Positions 7,995 to 17,320 of a stretch of 64,000 nt of DNA are shown here, piece by piece. The translations under genes were made by a program, and so were the position numbers. The DNA comes from Bradyrhizobium sp. AZCC 1719 (GTDB taxonomy: Bacteria > Pseudomonadota > Alphaproteobacteria > Rhizobiales > Xanthobacteraceae), in NCBI RefSeq assembly GCF_036924525.1, contig NZ_JAZHRU010000001.1, positions 744,001 to 808,000 of the forward strand, given 5' to 3'. Every line of letters starts with the position of its first letter. The first letter of the stretch is position 1. Under the pieces are notes generated by a model that worked only from the letters and a program-made list of their open reading frames with translations, did no database searches and was not told where the DNA came from.

Positions 7995-8015
7995 CGATTC
8001 GGTTGTGATTGACGA
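7981..8015. repeat. Tandem duplication across a stop codon
   Basis: A 17-base stretch (TCGGTTGTGATTGACGA) occurs at 7981-7997 and again at 7999-8015, a period of 18. It covers the last codons and TGA stop of the membrane protein gene, so the second copy is a non-coding echo of the gene's end. Confidence 0.85.
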
Positions 8016-8052
8016 GCGGCTTCGCAGAACCTTCTCCCCCGAACGTTACGGG

Positions 8053-8081
8053 AAGCCGGTACCACTTCGCTCGAAAAGGCT
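8053..8081. repeat. Degenerate copy of an interspersed repeat
   Basis: The stretch GAAGCCGGTACCACTTCGCT plus CGAAAAGGC closely matches the right part of the element at 30144-30212 (GAACCGGTGTCCAC ... CTTCGCTGGAAAACGC). Both stand between genes. The family is one I remember as common in Bradyrhizobium intergenic DNA; here only the right arm is recognisable. Confidence 0.5.
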
Positions 8082-8094
8082 GTGGGACCTGAGA

Positions 8095-9249
8095 CTAGGC
8101 TGCCATCGCTTTCAGCGCTGACGCCGCCGAGGCGTAGCCGCCGCGGGCGCCGTCGATGAAGTGGACGTGATCGCTGCGCATCACCGAGGGCGCGAAGCAG
8201 GTCATCATCGCGGCGTCCTGCCGGTGCAGGCCGTAGCGCACGATCTTGGCTGAAGCCGCCTTCGCCAGGATCTCCGTCAGCGCCCGTTCGAGCTCGACCG
8301 TGCAATCGAGAATCATCCGCAAGCCGTCGTCATATTTGCGGAAGTCGGAATTCTCCACCACCTGCTCCACGTAATTCTTCGGCACGAAATTGCCGACCTT
8401 GATGCCGAACCGCATCACCACATAGGCCCAGAGCGTGACGGCGAGCACGACGGTGCGCCGCTTCAACAGCGGCCCGCCGCGCGCGGCGCGAGCCTCATAT
8501 TCGACGCCGGCCGGCGGCCAGCGCAACGGAGGACCCTCGGGCGGCACCGGCCGGCCCGCATCCGGGCTCTGCTCGACCAGCTTGATGACGTCCTCGATCA
8601 CCTTGCGAAAGGCGTGCGGATCGGCGCCTTTGGCCGGCACCACCAGCACCGACAGAATGAGCCCGCGGGAGGAAGGAATTTCCTCGAACCGGCACGATAG
8701 CCCGGACAGATCGGGCTGCGTTCCCGGCTTCGCCGGCGGGACGGCGAATTCGCCCCGCTTCATTGCGGCATCCGCCCATCCCAGCCCGCCGCCGGAAAAC
8801 ATCGCATAGGACAGATTGGACGACGGCCCAAAGCGGGCGACTTTGATATCGAGGCCCTGCGCGCGGATCTCCTTCACCGGCACCAGCGCCACTCGCATCA
8901 TCAGATCGAGATCGGCGCTGACCCAGGCCGCGGTCGCCGCCAGCGCGTCGCGCGCGCGCGAAAGATCGGCCGGTGACACCGCAAAGCTCGCGCCATCGCC
9001 GCCGAACACGAACGGAAACTCGCGGCCATCAAGCGCATTGGTCACGGCCGCAATCACGGCGGCGCCGGCCATGTTGACCGCCTTGTAGCGCTGATTGGCG
9101 ATCGCCCTGGTCGACTCGACGATGTCGGCGACACCGACGGTCCAGTCGTCCGGCAACGGCGTATACAGCGCCGGGTCCATCAGGCTGCCGAAGCCGCGAA
9201 AGACCGGGATCGCGCCATAGAAAATGTCGGTGCCATCAGACGTCGTCAT
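8095..9249 (-). CDS. DUF3095 protein (cyclase-like N-terminus)
   Basis: A 384-residue soluble protein. The N-terminal region contains DDWTVGVADIVESTRAIANQ and FPFVFGGDGASFAV, which resemble the two metal-binding aspartate motifs of class III nucleotide cyclases (D...ST, GGDGAS). This layout is typical of DUF3095 proteins, sometimes annotated as adenylate cyclases. The C-terminal half (from about residue 200) is unique to the family and has one hydrophobic stretch near VVLAVTLWAYVVMRF. Whether it makes a cyclic nucleotide is unknown. It is leftward, just downstream of htpG in the same direction, with an 85-base gap. Confidence 0.75.
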   Translation of the reverse strand: MTTSDGTDIFYGAIPVFRGFGSLMDPALYTPLPDDWTVGVADIVESTRAIANQRYKAVNMAGAAVIAAVTNALDGREFPFVFGGDGASFAVSPADLSRARDALAATAAWVSADLDLMMRVALVPVKEIRAQGLDIKVARFGPSSNLSYAMFSGGGLGWADAAMKRGEFAVPPAKPGTQPDLSGLSCRFEEIPSSRGLILSVLVVPAKGADPHAFRKVIEDVIKLVEQSPDAGRPVPPEGPPLRWPPAGVEYEARAARGGPLLKRRTVVLAVTLWAYVVMRFGIKVGNFVPKNYVEQVVENSDFRKYDDGLRMILDCTVELERALTEILAKAASAKIVRYGLHRQDAAMMTCFAPSVMRSDHVHFIDGARGGYASAASALKAMAA

Positions 9250-9334
9250 GGCGATCTGCGCTACCCCGCGTTCGCACCTTTCCTAGCAGATACGGCCGGT
9301 TTTGGAATCCGGTTCAGGCGCGCGGCAGAATGTC

Positions 9335-11203
9335 CTACCCCTTTGCGATCCCCCGCAGCACCAACTGGTTGAGCCGGTTGGCAAACGCCGCCGGATCTTC
9401 CGGCAGTTCGCCGTCGAGGATCTGCGCCTGCTCCAACAGCAGGAATGACAGGTCCCTGGCTGCATCCTTGTCGCCGGCAATCGCCGCGACCAGGGGATGG
9501 CGCATGTTGATCTCGAGGATCGGCTTGGTGGTCGGCCCCTTGTTCTGCATCGCAAGCAGCCGCTCGAGCATCCGGTCCTGTGCGCCGCCGCCGGCGACGA
9601 GGCACGACGCGCTCGAGGTCAACCGCTGCGAGGCGCGCACGTCGGAGACGCGCTCGCCGAGCGCGTCCTTGATCAGCGCGATCGTCGTGGCTTCATCGAC
9701 GCCACCTTCGTCTTTCCTGTCCTCGGCCTTGTCATCCAACAGCGGGATCAGTCCGAAATCGATATCGCCCTGGCTTAAGGATTTTAGCGGCTTGCCGCCG
9801 AAATCGAGCGACGCGGAGGTCCAGAACGCGTCGACCGGATCGGTCAGCAGCAGCACCTCGATGCCGCGGGCGGTTGCGGACTCCAGTTTCGGATTCGACT
9901 TCAGCCGTTCGACGCTCTCGCCGGTGAGATAGTAGATGTCGGTCTGGTTCGGCTTGAGATCCTCGACATATTGCTTGAGCGAACGCTCCTCGCCCTTTGT
10001 CGTGGTGAAGCGCGACAATGCGAGCAGCTTCTCGCGACGCTCAAAGTCCTCCCAGATACCTTCCTTGATCACAGGGCCGAACGCGTCCCAGATTTTTGCG
10101 AACGCTTCCGGCTCCTTTTCGCCGAGGCTTTCCAGCTCCGATATCACGCGGCCGGTAACGGCCTTTCGGATCTGCGTGAGCTGCGGATTGTTCTGCAGCA
10201 TCTCGCGCGAGATGTTGAGCGGCAAATCTTCGCTGTCGATCACGCCGCGGATGAAGCGCAGATAGGCCGGCAAGAGATCGGCGTCGTCGGCGATGAAGAC
10301 GCGGCGGACATAGAGCTTGACCTTGCCCTTGCGCGCCTGGTCGAACAGGTCGAACGGCTTTGTCGACGGCGCAAACAGCAGCACCGCATAGGACTGCCGG
10401 CCCTCGGCGCGATAATGCAGCGTCATTGCCGGCTCGTCGAACGCGCCGGCGACCTGCTGGTAGGACTGCTTGTAGTCTTCCGGCGAGAGTTCCGATTTCG
10501 ACCGCTGCCATAGCGCGCTGGCCGAATTGATCTGGCGCGGCTCGCCCTCCTCCGGCACCAGTTCGATCGGAAACTGGATGTTGTCGGACCAGGCGCGGAC
10601 GACACGTTCGATTTCGTAGGTCTCGAGATATTTGGATGCCTCTTTCTTCAGGTGCAGGACGATCTCGGTGCCGCGGGTGACGCGCGCGGCATCCTCGTCG
10701 CTGGCTTGAGCGATTTCAAATCCGCTGCCGCCGGAGGACGACCAGACGAAGACCTGATCGGAACCGGCGCGGCGGCTGGTAACGACGATGCGCTCGGCGA
10801 CCATGAACGCCGCATAGAAGCCGACGCCGAACTGGCCGATCAGATTGGCGCCGTCCTTGGCCTCGGTCAGGCGCGAGAGAAACGACTTTGTGCCGGAGCG
10901 CGCGATGGTGCCGAGATTGTCGATCAGCTCCTGGCGGTCCATGCCGATGCCGCTGTCGACGACGCTAAGCGTATTGGCCTTCTTGTCCGGCGCGATACGG
11001 ATCTTGGGCGGAGCGCCGTCGGCGATCAGCTCGGGCGCTGATATCGCCTCATAGCGCAGCTTGTCGCAGGCGTCAGATGCATTGGAAATCAGCTCGCGCA
11101 GGAAGATATCGGTCTCCGAATAGACCGAGTGCACCATCAGGTTCAGAAGCTCGGCAACCTCGGCCTGGAACGGCTGGGATTCGGGGGCAGTGGTGGTCGT
11201 CAT
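9335..11203 (-). CDS. htpG: Molecular chaperone HtpG (Hsp90)
   Basis: A 622-residue cytosolic Hsp90. The N-terminal GHKL ATPase motifs are intact: [37 protein letters not shown] and [15 protein letters not shown]; the middle domain contains [20 protein letters not shown], a strong family signature. The C-terminal dimerisation domain ends at about residue 620. I chose the ATG at 11203 ([10 protein letters not shown]), because the longer frame begins at a TTG without a ribosome-binding site and adds six non-conserved residues. It uses ATP to remodel client proteins under heat and oxidative stress. Confidence 0.97.
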   Translation of the reverse strand: MTTTTAPESQPFQAEVAELLNLMVHSVYSETDIFLRELISNASDACDKLRYEAISAPELIADGAPPKIRIAPDKKANTLSVVDSGIGMDRQELIDNLGTIARSGTKSFLSRLTEAKDGANLIGQFGVGFYAAFMVAERIVVTSRRAGSDQVFVWSSSGGSGFEIAQASDEDAARVTRGTEIVLHLKKEASKYLETYEIERVVRAWSDNIQFPIELVPEEGEPRQINSASALWQRSKSELSPEDYKQSYQQVAGAFDEPAMTLHYRAEGRQSYAVLLFAPSTKPFDLFDQARKGKVKLYVRRVFIADDADLLPAYLRFIRGVIDSEDLPLNISREMLQNNPQLTQIRKAVTGRVISELESLGEKEPEAFAKIWDAFGPVIKEGIWEDFERREKLLALSRFTTTKGEERSLKQYVEDLKPNQTDIYYLTGESVERLKSNPKLESATARGIEVLLLTDPVDAFWTSASLDFGGKPLKSLSQGDIDFGLIPLLDDKAEDRKDEGGVDEATTIALIKDALGERVSDVRASQRLTSSASCLVAGGGAQDRMLERLLAMQNKGPTTKPILEINMRHPLVAAIAGDKDAARDLSFLLLEQAQILDGELPEDPAAFANRLNQLVLRGIAKG

Positions 11204-11307
11204 ACGGGGCTCGCAATGCAAACAGGGCAGGACGGGAAGCCCTGATATAACGATGCCATCTGGGGTGGCAAGATTTGCGACGACGCGCCAAAAGCCTGTT
11301 TGCCCCC

Positions 11308-13281
11308 TTACCGCTCGACGAAGGCGCGCTGGAACTGATCCAGAATCGGCTTGAAAAGGTAGCTGAGCATGGTCCGGCTGCCGGTCTGCATGAACACTTC
11401 CGCGGGCATGCCCGAGCTGAGCTGCAGCCCGGCGAGCCGGCGGCGCTCCTCTTCCGGCAGCATGATCCGGACCGTGAAATAGGACGTGCCGGTCTGCTGG
11501 TCGCGGGTGGTGTCGGGCGAGACGTACGACACCTGACCGATCAATTGCGGCGTCACCCGCTGGTTGAAGGCCGAAAAGCGGACGAAAGCCTGCTGGCCCT
11601 TGCGCACCTGATCGATATCGTTCGGCTGCAACCGCGCCTCGATTTGCAGATCGTCGGAATCCGGCACCACTTCCATGACGGTGTCGCCGCCGCGAATGAC
11701 TCCGCCGATGGTGTGCACGGTAAGCTGATGAATCACGCCCGACGTCGGCGCGCGCATCTCGATGCGCTCGAGCACGTCGCGTGCCGCGATGCTTCGTTCG
11801 CTGAGTTCGGCCTCCTTGCCCTGCGCCTCGCCGAGCTCCTTGACCACCTCCGTCCGTACGTCCTGGTCGAGCCTGACCATCTGAAGCTTTGCCTCGTCGA
11901 TCTTGTTTTTGGTCTCGGCGATCGTGGAGATTAGCTGGCCGCGCTCGCCTTCGATTCTCGCGCTCTCGCGCTGCAGGGTCGTGAGCCGCGCCAGCGGTAC
12001 CAGACGCTTGTCGAAAAGGTCCTGAACGCCGGTGAGTTCGCCGGTGATCAGTTCCAGTTGCTTGGCCTTGGACGCAACCTGCGCGTCGAGGCCGACGATC
12101 TCGTCGCCAAGCTGCGTTACCTTGCTCTGCAACAGCTCCTTCTGGCTCTCGCGCGCCGTCACCCGCGCCCTGAACAGCGAAGCCTCGGAGGCCAGCAACG
12201 TTTTGACACCGGGATCGTCAAGCCGCGCCGACATCTCGGCCGGTATCGCCGGCCGGGGCAGACCGTCGCGCTCGGCGGTCAGCCTCGCGATCTTCGCCCG
12301 CATTTCATCGAGCTGCTTGCTCACCACCTGCAGGCTGGCTTGCGCCTGCGTCGAATCCAGCCGCAGCAACAGATCGCCGGCGTTGACCCGCATGCCGTTG
12401 TGGACCGGAATCTGCGCGACCACACCGCCGGTCGGATGCTGGATGGTCTTGACGTTGGACTGCACCACCAGATTGCCCGGCACCACGACCGCGCCCGACA
12501 GCGGCACGAATGCCATCCAGCCGCCTGCCAGCCCGCCGACGACAAGCAGCGCCCGCAAGCCCGTGCGCAATTCACGCTCGAAGGCGCGCGCCGCCCGCAG
12601 CACGATGCTCTCGCCCGGCGCGTCCGCTACATCAGCCGACCCGTCGCGGTTGGCAAGGAAGGCAGCCCCTGCGGTCAGCCCATTGCGGACGACCCGCGTC
12701 ACGGAACGCTCGCGCGGCACGGCGCCCGCAGGGGCCGGCGGCGCCAATTGGGGCGCCTCGATGCGAGGCGGCTCCCGCCGGTCGTCGATCTGCAAAAGCT
12801 CCGGTCTCGACCTCGGCATGTTCATGAGCGACGGATCGTCCGGCGCGATGATTGGACCGCGCGCCTGCCGTTCGTTCGACCACGGATTGCCGCGCGCGCC
12901 GGCCGCCGGTGGCGGAGCCATGAATTGCGGCTCACGCGCGACGCGTCCGCCGCGCGGCGCCGGAGGTTCGGCATCGAGAACGTCGGACCGGGACCCAAAG
13001 GGGCCGAGCCAATCCAGCACCCGTCCCATCTTGCCCTTTTTCTTCGACCGCTTCGGCCGGGCGGGACGCGAACGCCGCGCGCCCGGACGTGGTTCGTCAT
13101 TCGCCGGACGACGAAGCGGCGGCCGCTGGTCCGGCAGATTGTCGAGCTCGAACGCCTGCCGCAATCGCTGCAGTTCGAGGATCAGCGCCTGGCCTTGCGG
13201 CGCCACGATCTCGTCGTCCGCTCCGCCGATCCGGCGTCGCACCACTCTTTCATCAGTGTGTCCGTGATCGAAATTCTTCAT
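11308..13281 (-). CDS. Type I secretion adaptor (HlyD/PrtE family) with long N-terminal extension
   Basis: A 657-residue membrane-fusion protein. Residues 1 to about 235 are a Pro/Arg-rich, low-complexity cytosolic region; then one helix ([14 protein letters not shown]), the lipoyl/barrel half motif [19 protein letters not shown], a long coiled coil (about residues 300-470) and the second half with [16 protein letters not shown] and a terminal beta-barrel. Typical PrtE/HlyD proteins have about 430-450 residues, so roughly 215 are extra. It bridges the ABC exporter and an outer-membrane TolC. Its ATG overlaps the stop of the ABC gene (ATGA), so the two are made together. No tolC is in the window. 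Confidence 0.9.
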   Translation of the reverse strand: MKNFDHGHTDERVVRRRIGGADDEIVAPQGQALILELQRLRQAFELDNLPDQRPPLRRPANDEPRPGARRSRPARPKRSKKKGKMGRVLDWLGPFGSRSDVLDAEPPAPRGGRVAREPQFMAPPPAAGARGNPWSNERQARGPIIAPDDPSLMNMPRSRPELLQIDDRREPPRIEAPQLAPPAPAGAVPRERSVTRVVRNGLTAGAAFLANRDGSADVADAPGESIVLRAARAFERELRTGLRALLVVGGLAGGWMAFVPLSGAVVVPGNLVVQSNVKTIQHPTGGVVAQIPVHNGMRVNAGDLLLRLDSTQAQASLQVVSKQLDEMRAKIARLTAERDGLPRPAIPAEMSARLDDPGVKTLLASEASLFRARVTARESQKELLQSKVTQLGDEIVGLDAQVASKAKQLELITGELTGVQDLFDKRLVPLARLTTLQRESARIEGERGQLISTIAETKNKIDEAKLQMVRLDQDVRTEVVKELGEAQGKEAELSERSIAARDVLERIEMRAPTSGVIHQLTVHTIGGVIRGGDTVMEVVPDSDDLQIEARLQPNDIDQVRKGQQAFVRFSAFNQRVTPQLIGQVSYVSPDTTRDQQTGTSYFTVRIMLPEEERRRLAGLQLSSGMPAEVFMQTGSRTMLSYLFKPILDQFQRAFVER

Positions 13282-15125
13282 GATGAAACACTCTCGGCAA
13301 GCGAAGCGCGCTGATCTGCCTTTGCCTGCGGTGGGCCTGGCGGCGATCCCGGCGCCCCCTTGCCGTTGGCGTTGCGGACGCGCGCGAAGACTTCTTCGCG
13401 CGGGCCGAACGCGATCGCCTTGCCCTCATAGAGCACCATCGTCATATCAAGCGCGGAAAGCGCGCTCGGGCGGTGCGAGATGACGACGACGATGGATTTG
13501 TTCTGGCGCATGATGGCGATGGCGCGGGTCAAGGCGTTCTCACCGTCGGCATCCAGATTGGCGTTGGGCTCGTCGAGAACAATCAGAAACGGATCGCCGA
13601 ATACCGCCCGCGCCAGCCCAACGCGCTGCTTCTGTCCAGCCGACAGCGAGATGCCGCCCGCCCCTATTCGCGTCGCATAACCTTCCGGCAGGCGCAGGAT
13701 GATGTCATGGACGCCGGCGATCTGGGCAGCTTTTAGGATGGCGTCGGAAGTTGCGTGTTCGTCGAAACGGCAGATGTTCTCCGCCACAGTGCCGTCAAAC
13801 AAGCCGACGTCCTGCGGCAGATAGCCGACGTGCCGGCCGAGATCCTCGTTGCGCCATTGATCGAGGGAGGCGCCGTCAAGCCGCACCGCGCCGCGATGCG
13901 CCGGCCAGATTCCAACCAGCGCCTTGGAAAGCGAAGTCTTGCCCGACGCGCTGGCGCCGAGCAGCGCCAGCCCCGCACCGGCCTTGAGCGAAAACGTAAC
14001 GCCAGACACGATCGGCATGTCGAAGCCGGGCGCCGCCACCGCGAGATTCTGCACGGACAATTCGCGGCAGGGGCGCGGCAGCATGACCGGCGGCGCCGGA
14101 GGCGGCGCGGTCGCCTTGCAGATGTCGCGCAGACGGGCGAGGCCCTGGCGGGCGGCGGCCAGTTGCTTCCAGGTGCCGAGCGCGATTTCAACCGGGGCGA
14201 GCGCGCGCCCCATCAGGATCGACGACGCGATCATGACGCCGCCCGACGCCTTGTCGACCACGACGAGATAGGCGCCGATACCGAGCATTCCCGATTGCAG
14301 AATGTAGCGCAGCACCTTCGCGGCCGAGCCGAGATTGGCATAGACGTCGGTGGCGCGGATGTTTTCCTGCAGGTAGCGCTCATTCGCCTGCGACCAGCGC
14401 GCCGTCAACCGATCCGTCATGCCGAGCGCGCGGACGATTTCCGCGTTGCGCTGCGTCGCATCCGCCAGCACCTGGCGCTGCGCGTTCATGTCCATCGCCG
14501 CCTTGGCCGAATTGCGCGAGATCCGCTCGGTCAGCAAGGTCATCGCAATGATCGCCGCAGTACCCAGCAACGCCGTGAAGCCGATGGCGGGGTGAAACAG
14601 AAACAGCCCGATCAGAAAGACCGGGATCCACGGCATGTCCAGGAATGCGGTCGGCCCCATGCCCGACATGAAGGTGCGCACCTGGTCGAGATCGCGCAGC
14701 GGCTGCTGCATCAGGACCGGCTTGACGCCGCGCAGCGGCAAGGTGGCGAGCGCCGAATGGATCGAGCCTTGCAGGCCGGCATCGAACAGCGTAGCGACCC
14801 GGCACAGCATCCGCGACCGCATCGCGTCGAAATATCCCTGCACCAGGTAGGCGAACAGCACCATCAGGGACAGGCCGAACAGGGTCGCGAGGTTACGGCT
14901 CGGAATTACCCGATCGTACACCTGCAGCATATAGAGTGAGCCCGACAGCATCAGGATGTTGATGACGCCGCTGAATACGGCGACGCCGATCATGCGGCGC
15001 GCACTGGCGCGCAGCGCATTCGTGACGGGATCGTCAGCGGCCAGCGTCGAACGCAGGCCCGACACTGCGCGGGGCGCCGACGCTGCCCGCGCTCGGCCCT
15101 GCGTCTGACCGTCAGCGATACTCAT
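13278..15125 (-). CDS. Type I secretion ABC transporter (PrtD/HlyB family)
   Basis: A 615-residue exporter: an N-terminal transmembrane domain of six helices (about residues 40-340) and a C-terminal ATPase. Walker A GASASGKTS is near residue 393, signature LSAGQKQR near 497, Walker B FLIVLDEPNANLD and the H-loop SHR follow. There is no peptidase C39 domain, as in PrtD exporters of RTX proteins. It energises one-step export of unfolded proteins with C-terminal signals. A divergent gene for an acidic protein lies 430 bases away and is a likely substrate; the RTX glycosidase at 54.4 kb is another candidate. Confidence 0.93.
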   Translation of the reverse strand: MSIADGQTQGRARAASAPRAVSGLRSTLAADDPVTNALRASARRMIGVAVFSGVINILMLSGSLYMLQVYDRVIPSRNLATLFGLSLMVLFAYLVQGYFDAMRSRMLCRVATLFDAGLQGSIHSALATLPLRGVKPVLMQQPLRDLDQVRTFMSGMGPTAFLDMPWIPVFLIGLFLFHPAIGFTALLGTAAIIAMTLLTERISRNSAKAAMDMNAQRQVLADATQRNAEIVRALGMTDRLTARWSQANERYLQENIRATDVYANLGSAAKVLRYILQSGMLGIGAYLVVVDKASGGVMIASSILMGRALAPVEIALGTWKQLAAARQGLARLRDICKATAPPPAPPVMLPRPCRELSVQNLAVAAPGFDMPIVSGVTFSLKAGAGLALLGASASGKTSLSKALVGIWPAHRGAVRLDGASLDQWRNEDLGRHVGYLPQDVGLFDGTVAENICRFDEHATSDAILKAAQIAGVHDIILRLPEGYATRIGAGGISLSAGQKQRVGLARAVFGDPFLIVLDEPNANLDADGENALTRAIAIMRQNKSIVVVISHRPSALSALDMTMVLYEGKAIAFGPREEVFARVRNANGKGAPGSPPGPPQAKADQRASLAESVSS

Positions 15126-15555
15126 TGAACTGCCCTTTGACCCGCTTGATCGGGTCTCCCTGCAGGTCTCCTTGACGCGCGATGCGGACCATTTTTCGGC
15201 AAGAATGCGACGAATGCCGATTGTTCAAGTTCGCCCTTGGGTCGAACGGTGGCAAACGCTCGGTTGTTGCCGAAACGGCGTGCACAACTCCGGCTAAGAT
15301 GCCGGCACCGAAGACGCGGTGCGTCAGACAAGGGCCGCGACGCCCTTCTCGCGTGCGCTTCATTCGCCGTTTTCCCGCACGGCGTGCGTCATGGATTCGT
15401 CCGTCTATCACCTTGCTTCGGCGCTCATTGGTCGCTGTGTCGGCCGAATGACGCCATGAAGCTAAATGATCCTTCACCATGCGCGACGTCCCGCCCCCTG
15501 GCGGATGGCCGTGCCTATGCACCAATGGATTCGACTGGACAACAGGGGACGAACA
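15126..15555. other. Divergent promoter region, 430 bases
   Basis: The stretch separates the leftward secretion genes from the rightward acidic protein. An AAAGGGCA ribosome-binding site precedes the ABC gene and GGGGA precedes the acidic protein gene. I see no protein-like frame, strong palindrome or RNA gene in it. The frame of the rightward gene stays open to 15466 without a plausible start. Confidence 0.5.
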
Positions 15556-17214
15556 ATGGCTCGCTTGGCTCACGGGGATCAGCCCGACGCTGATCTCGAT
15601 CTCCCGATCGATGAAGTCGCCAGCCCGCCAGTCGCTCCGGCTTCCCCGTCCACGACACCGCTCGAAGAACCGCCGCCGGCCAGCCAAACGACGTCACGGC
15701 CTGTCGGTTCGAATTTCTCCGACCTCGGCTCAACCTTCAACAGCATGGCGCGGACGCCGGTGGATGCCCCGCAGCAGAACGCACTCGGCGACGGCGCCCA
15801 AGCAGCCGGCAGCATTGCAAATCACACCAACGATCTCACCGCGGTGCAGACCAATCTGCTGGCCGAGCTCAATGCAGGCCAGTTTTCCGGCGCCGCGCTC
15901 GGCCATGTTCAGGCGATGCTGTCCGACATCACCAGCGCCATTTCGGCGGCCAACGCCTCGGTGAGCGCGGCAAGCTCGTTCGGCAACGCCGCCGGCGCAG
16001 AACAGGCGCTTCGCGCCAACCAACTCAGCGTCATCAATGCTGTCAGTACCGATCCCGTGCTGGCTAATCCGGCGCCGCCCGCGCCGCTGCCCACCGGCAC
16101 CACCGCCACCGCGCCTCACAATCTCGCGGAGATCGGCGCGATCTTCGACGACGTCGCCAGCCAGATTCTCGGCGGGGTCAATGACGGTAACCGGGCGCAG
16201 ATCACCGATGACATCAATGCTGTGATATCGGACATGCAGGCGCTGATGACCGCCAACCCGGAGATGTTCGACGGCCTGACCGGCGTCCATGCCGATGAGA
16301 TCGTGCAGCAACTCCAACTCGAGCTCGTCTATATCAACGACCCCGAGATAAGCCCCACGGCGGCACAGGCCAGCGTCGACAACATCCTCGACATCCTCGA
16401 CATCATCCAGAGCGATGCCAATCTGGCTGATATGGCGACGCAAGACGGCATCGGCGGCTTGTCGCCGCTTCCGGATGCCACCTCGCCGGCTCCGAAATAT
16501 CTCGACAATGATGTGCAGACGGCGTTCGTGGCCAATTTCATTGCGCAGTCCAATTCGCTTGGAAAGCAAGCCGTCGACCTCGTGGGAAGCCAAGACAGCG
16601 AGGCGATCGCCGCTCTGATCGGCGATCTCAGGGCATTCGAGAACAGCGTCACCGATTTCGACGCGGACCTGGGCGGCATCCTCGGTGCCGAGATTGCCGC
16701 GATGATCAAGGGATTGCAGACCGGCAACGCGACGCTGGTCGTCGCTGCCGCGGATCAGATGCACGGCAATGCGGCCGATGCCGGCGGCAACAATATCCCA
16801 GTTACCGGCGGCACTTACAATCCGGACGGCCTGACGATCGCCGAGGCGCTGGGGATGCCGGCCGCGGAGACGCCGGTCGCCGAAACGCCGGCGGCGCTGG
16901 CCGCGGCGGCTAGCCCGGACGTACAACAAGTCGCAGCCCCCGCCATCAGCGGCGAGCCGGCAATGGTTGCGACTGCCGACGTGGAGACCGGTGGGCGTGG
17001 ACCAAGCCAATTCGGGCATGCCCGAATTCGCACATCATTTGCATCACATGTGGGGATAGCGGCGCGCGGCGCGGCCTCCGGCGTCGCGGATGCTCTCGCG
17101 GCGCTGGAGGTCAATGCATCAGATCAAGAAGCGCGTTCGCCGATCCGGCTCACGCGGCGGGGCGCACAGAAGACCTGTTCATCGGCCTGCGCCCGCAAAC
17201 GATCTAGACGATGA
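15556..17214 (+). CDS. Acidic probable type I secretion substrate, apparently frameshifted near the C-terminus
   Basis: As read, 552 residues, rich in Ala, Asp, Asn and Ile, with no signal peptide and no Gly-rich RTX nonapeptides. The start ATG at 15556 has GGGGA 7 bases upstream; the longer frame to 15466 is Pro/Arg-rich and unlike the rest. A proline-rich segment (residues 20-45) is followed by long helical stretches such as VDNILDILDIIQSDANLAD. One frame over, codons from 16997 read VDQANSG, MPEFAHHLHHMWG and TAG (stop at 17057-17059), which looks like the genuine ending; removing one G from the GGG run at 16993-16995 joins the two frames to give about 500 residues. Placement opposite a type I secretion pair suggests export. 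Function unknown. Confidence 0.65.
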   Translation: MARLAHGDQPDADLDLPIDEVASPPVAPASPSTTPLEEPPPASQTTSRPVGSNFSDLGSTFNSMARTPVDAPQQNALGDGAQAAGSIANHTNDLTAVQTNLLAELNAGQFSGAALGHVQAMLSDITSAISAANASVSAASSFGNAAGAEQALRANQLSVINAVSTDPVLANPAPPAPLPTGTTATAPHNLAEIGAIFDDVASQILGGVNDGNRAQITDDINAVISDMQALMTANPEMFDGLTGVHADEIVQQLQLELVYINDPEISPTAAQASVDNILDILDIIQSDANLADMATQDGIGGLSPLPDATSPAPKYLDNDVQTAFVANFIAQSNSLGKQAVDLVGSQDSEAIAALIGDLRAFENSVTDFDADLGGILGAEIAAMIKGLQTGNATLVVAAADQMHGNAADAGGNNIPVTGGTYNPDGLTIAEALGMPAAETPVAETPAALAAAASPDVQQVAAPAISGEPAMVATADVETGGRGPSQFGHARIRTSFASHVGIAARGAASGVADALAALEVNASDQEARSPIRLTRRGAQKTCSSACARKRSRR

Positions 17215-17320
17215 CCTCAACAACGGCTTTGGGATCATCATTGGTACGACGGCGACATCGGCGGTTGGGGAAACAACGCCAACAGTTGCTGTTCGGTAAG
17301 TGAAGTAGCGGGGCGTATGT

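Noticed and set aside
12058..13314. Long rightward frames over the type I adaptor gene
   Set aside because: Arg-rich antisense shadows of a recognisable HlyD-type protein; no start signal or domain.
13755..14939. 394-residue rightward frame over the ABC gene
   Set aside because: Antisense of a protein with intact Walker motifs; no independent evidence.
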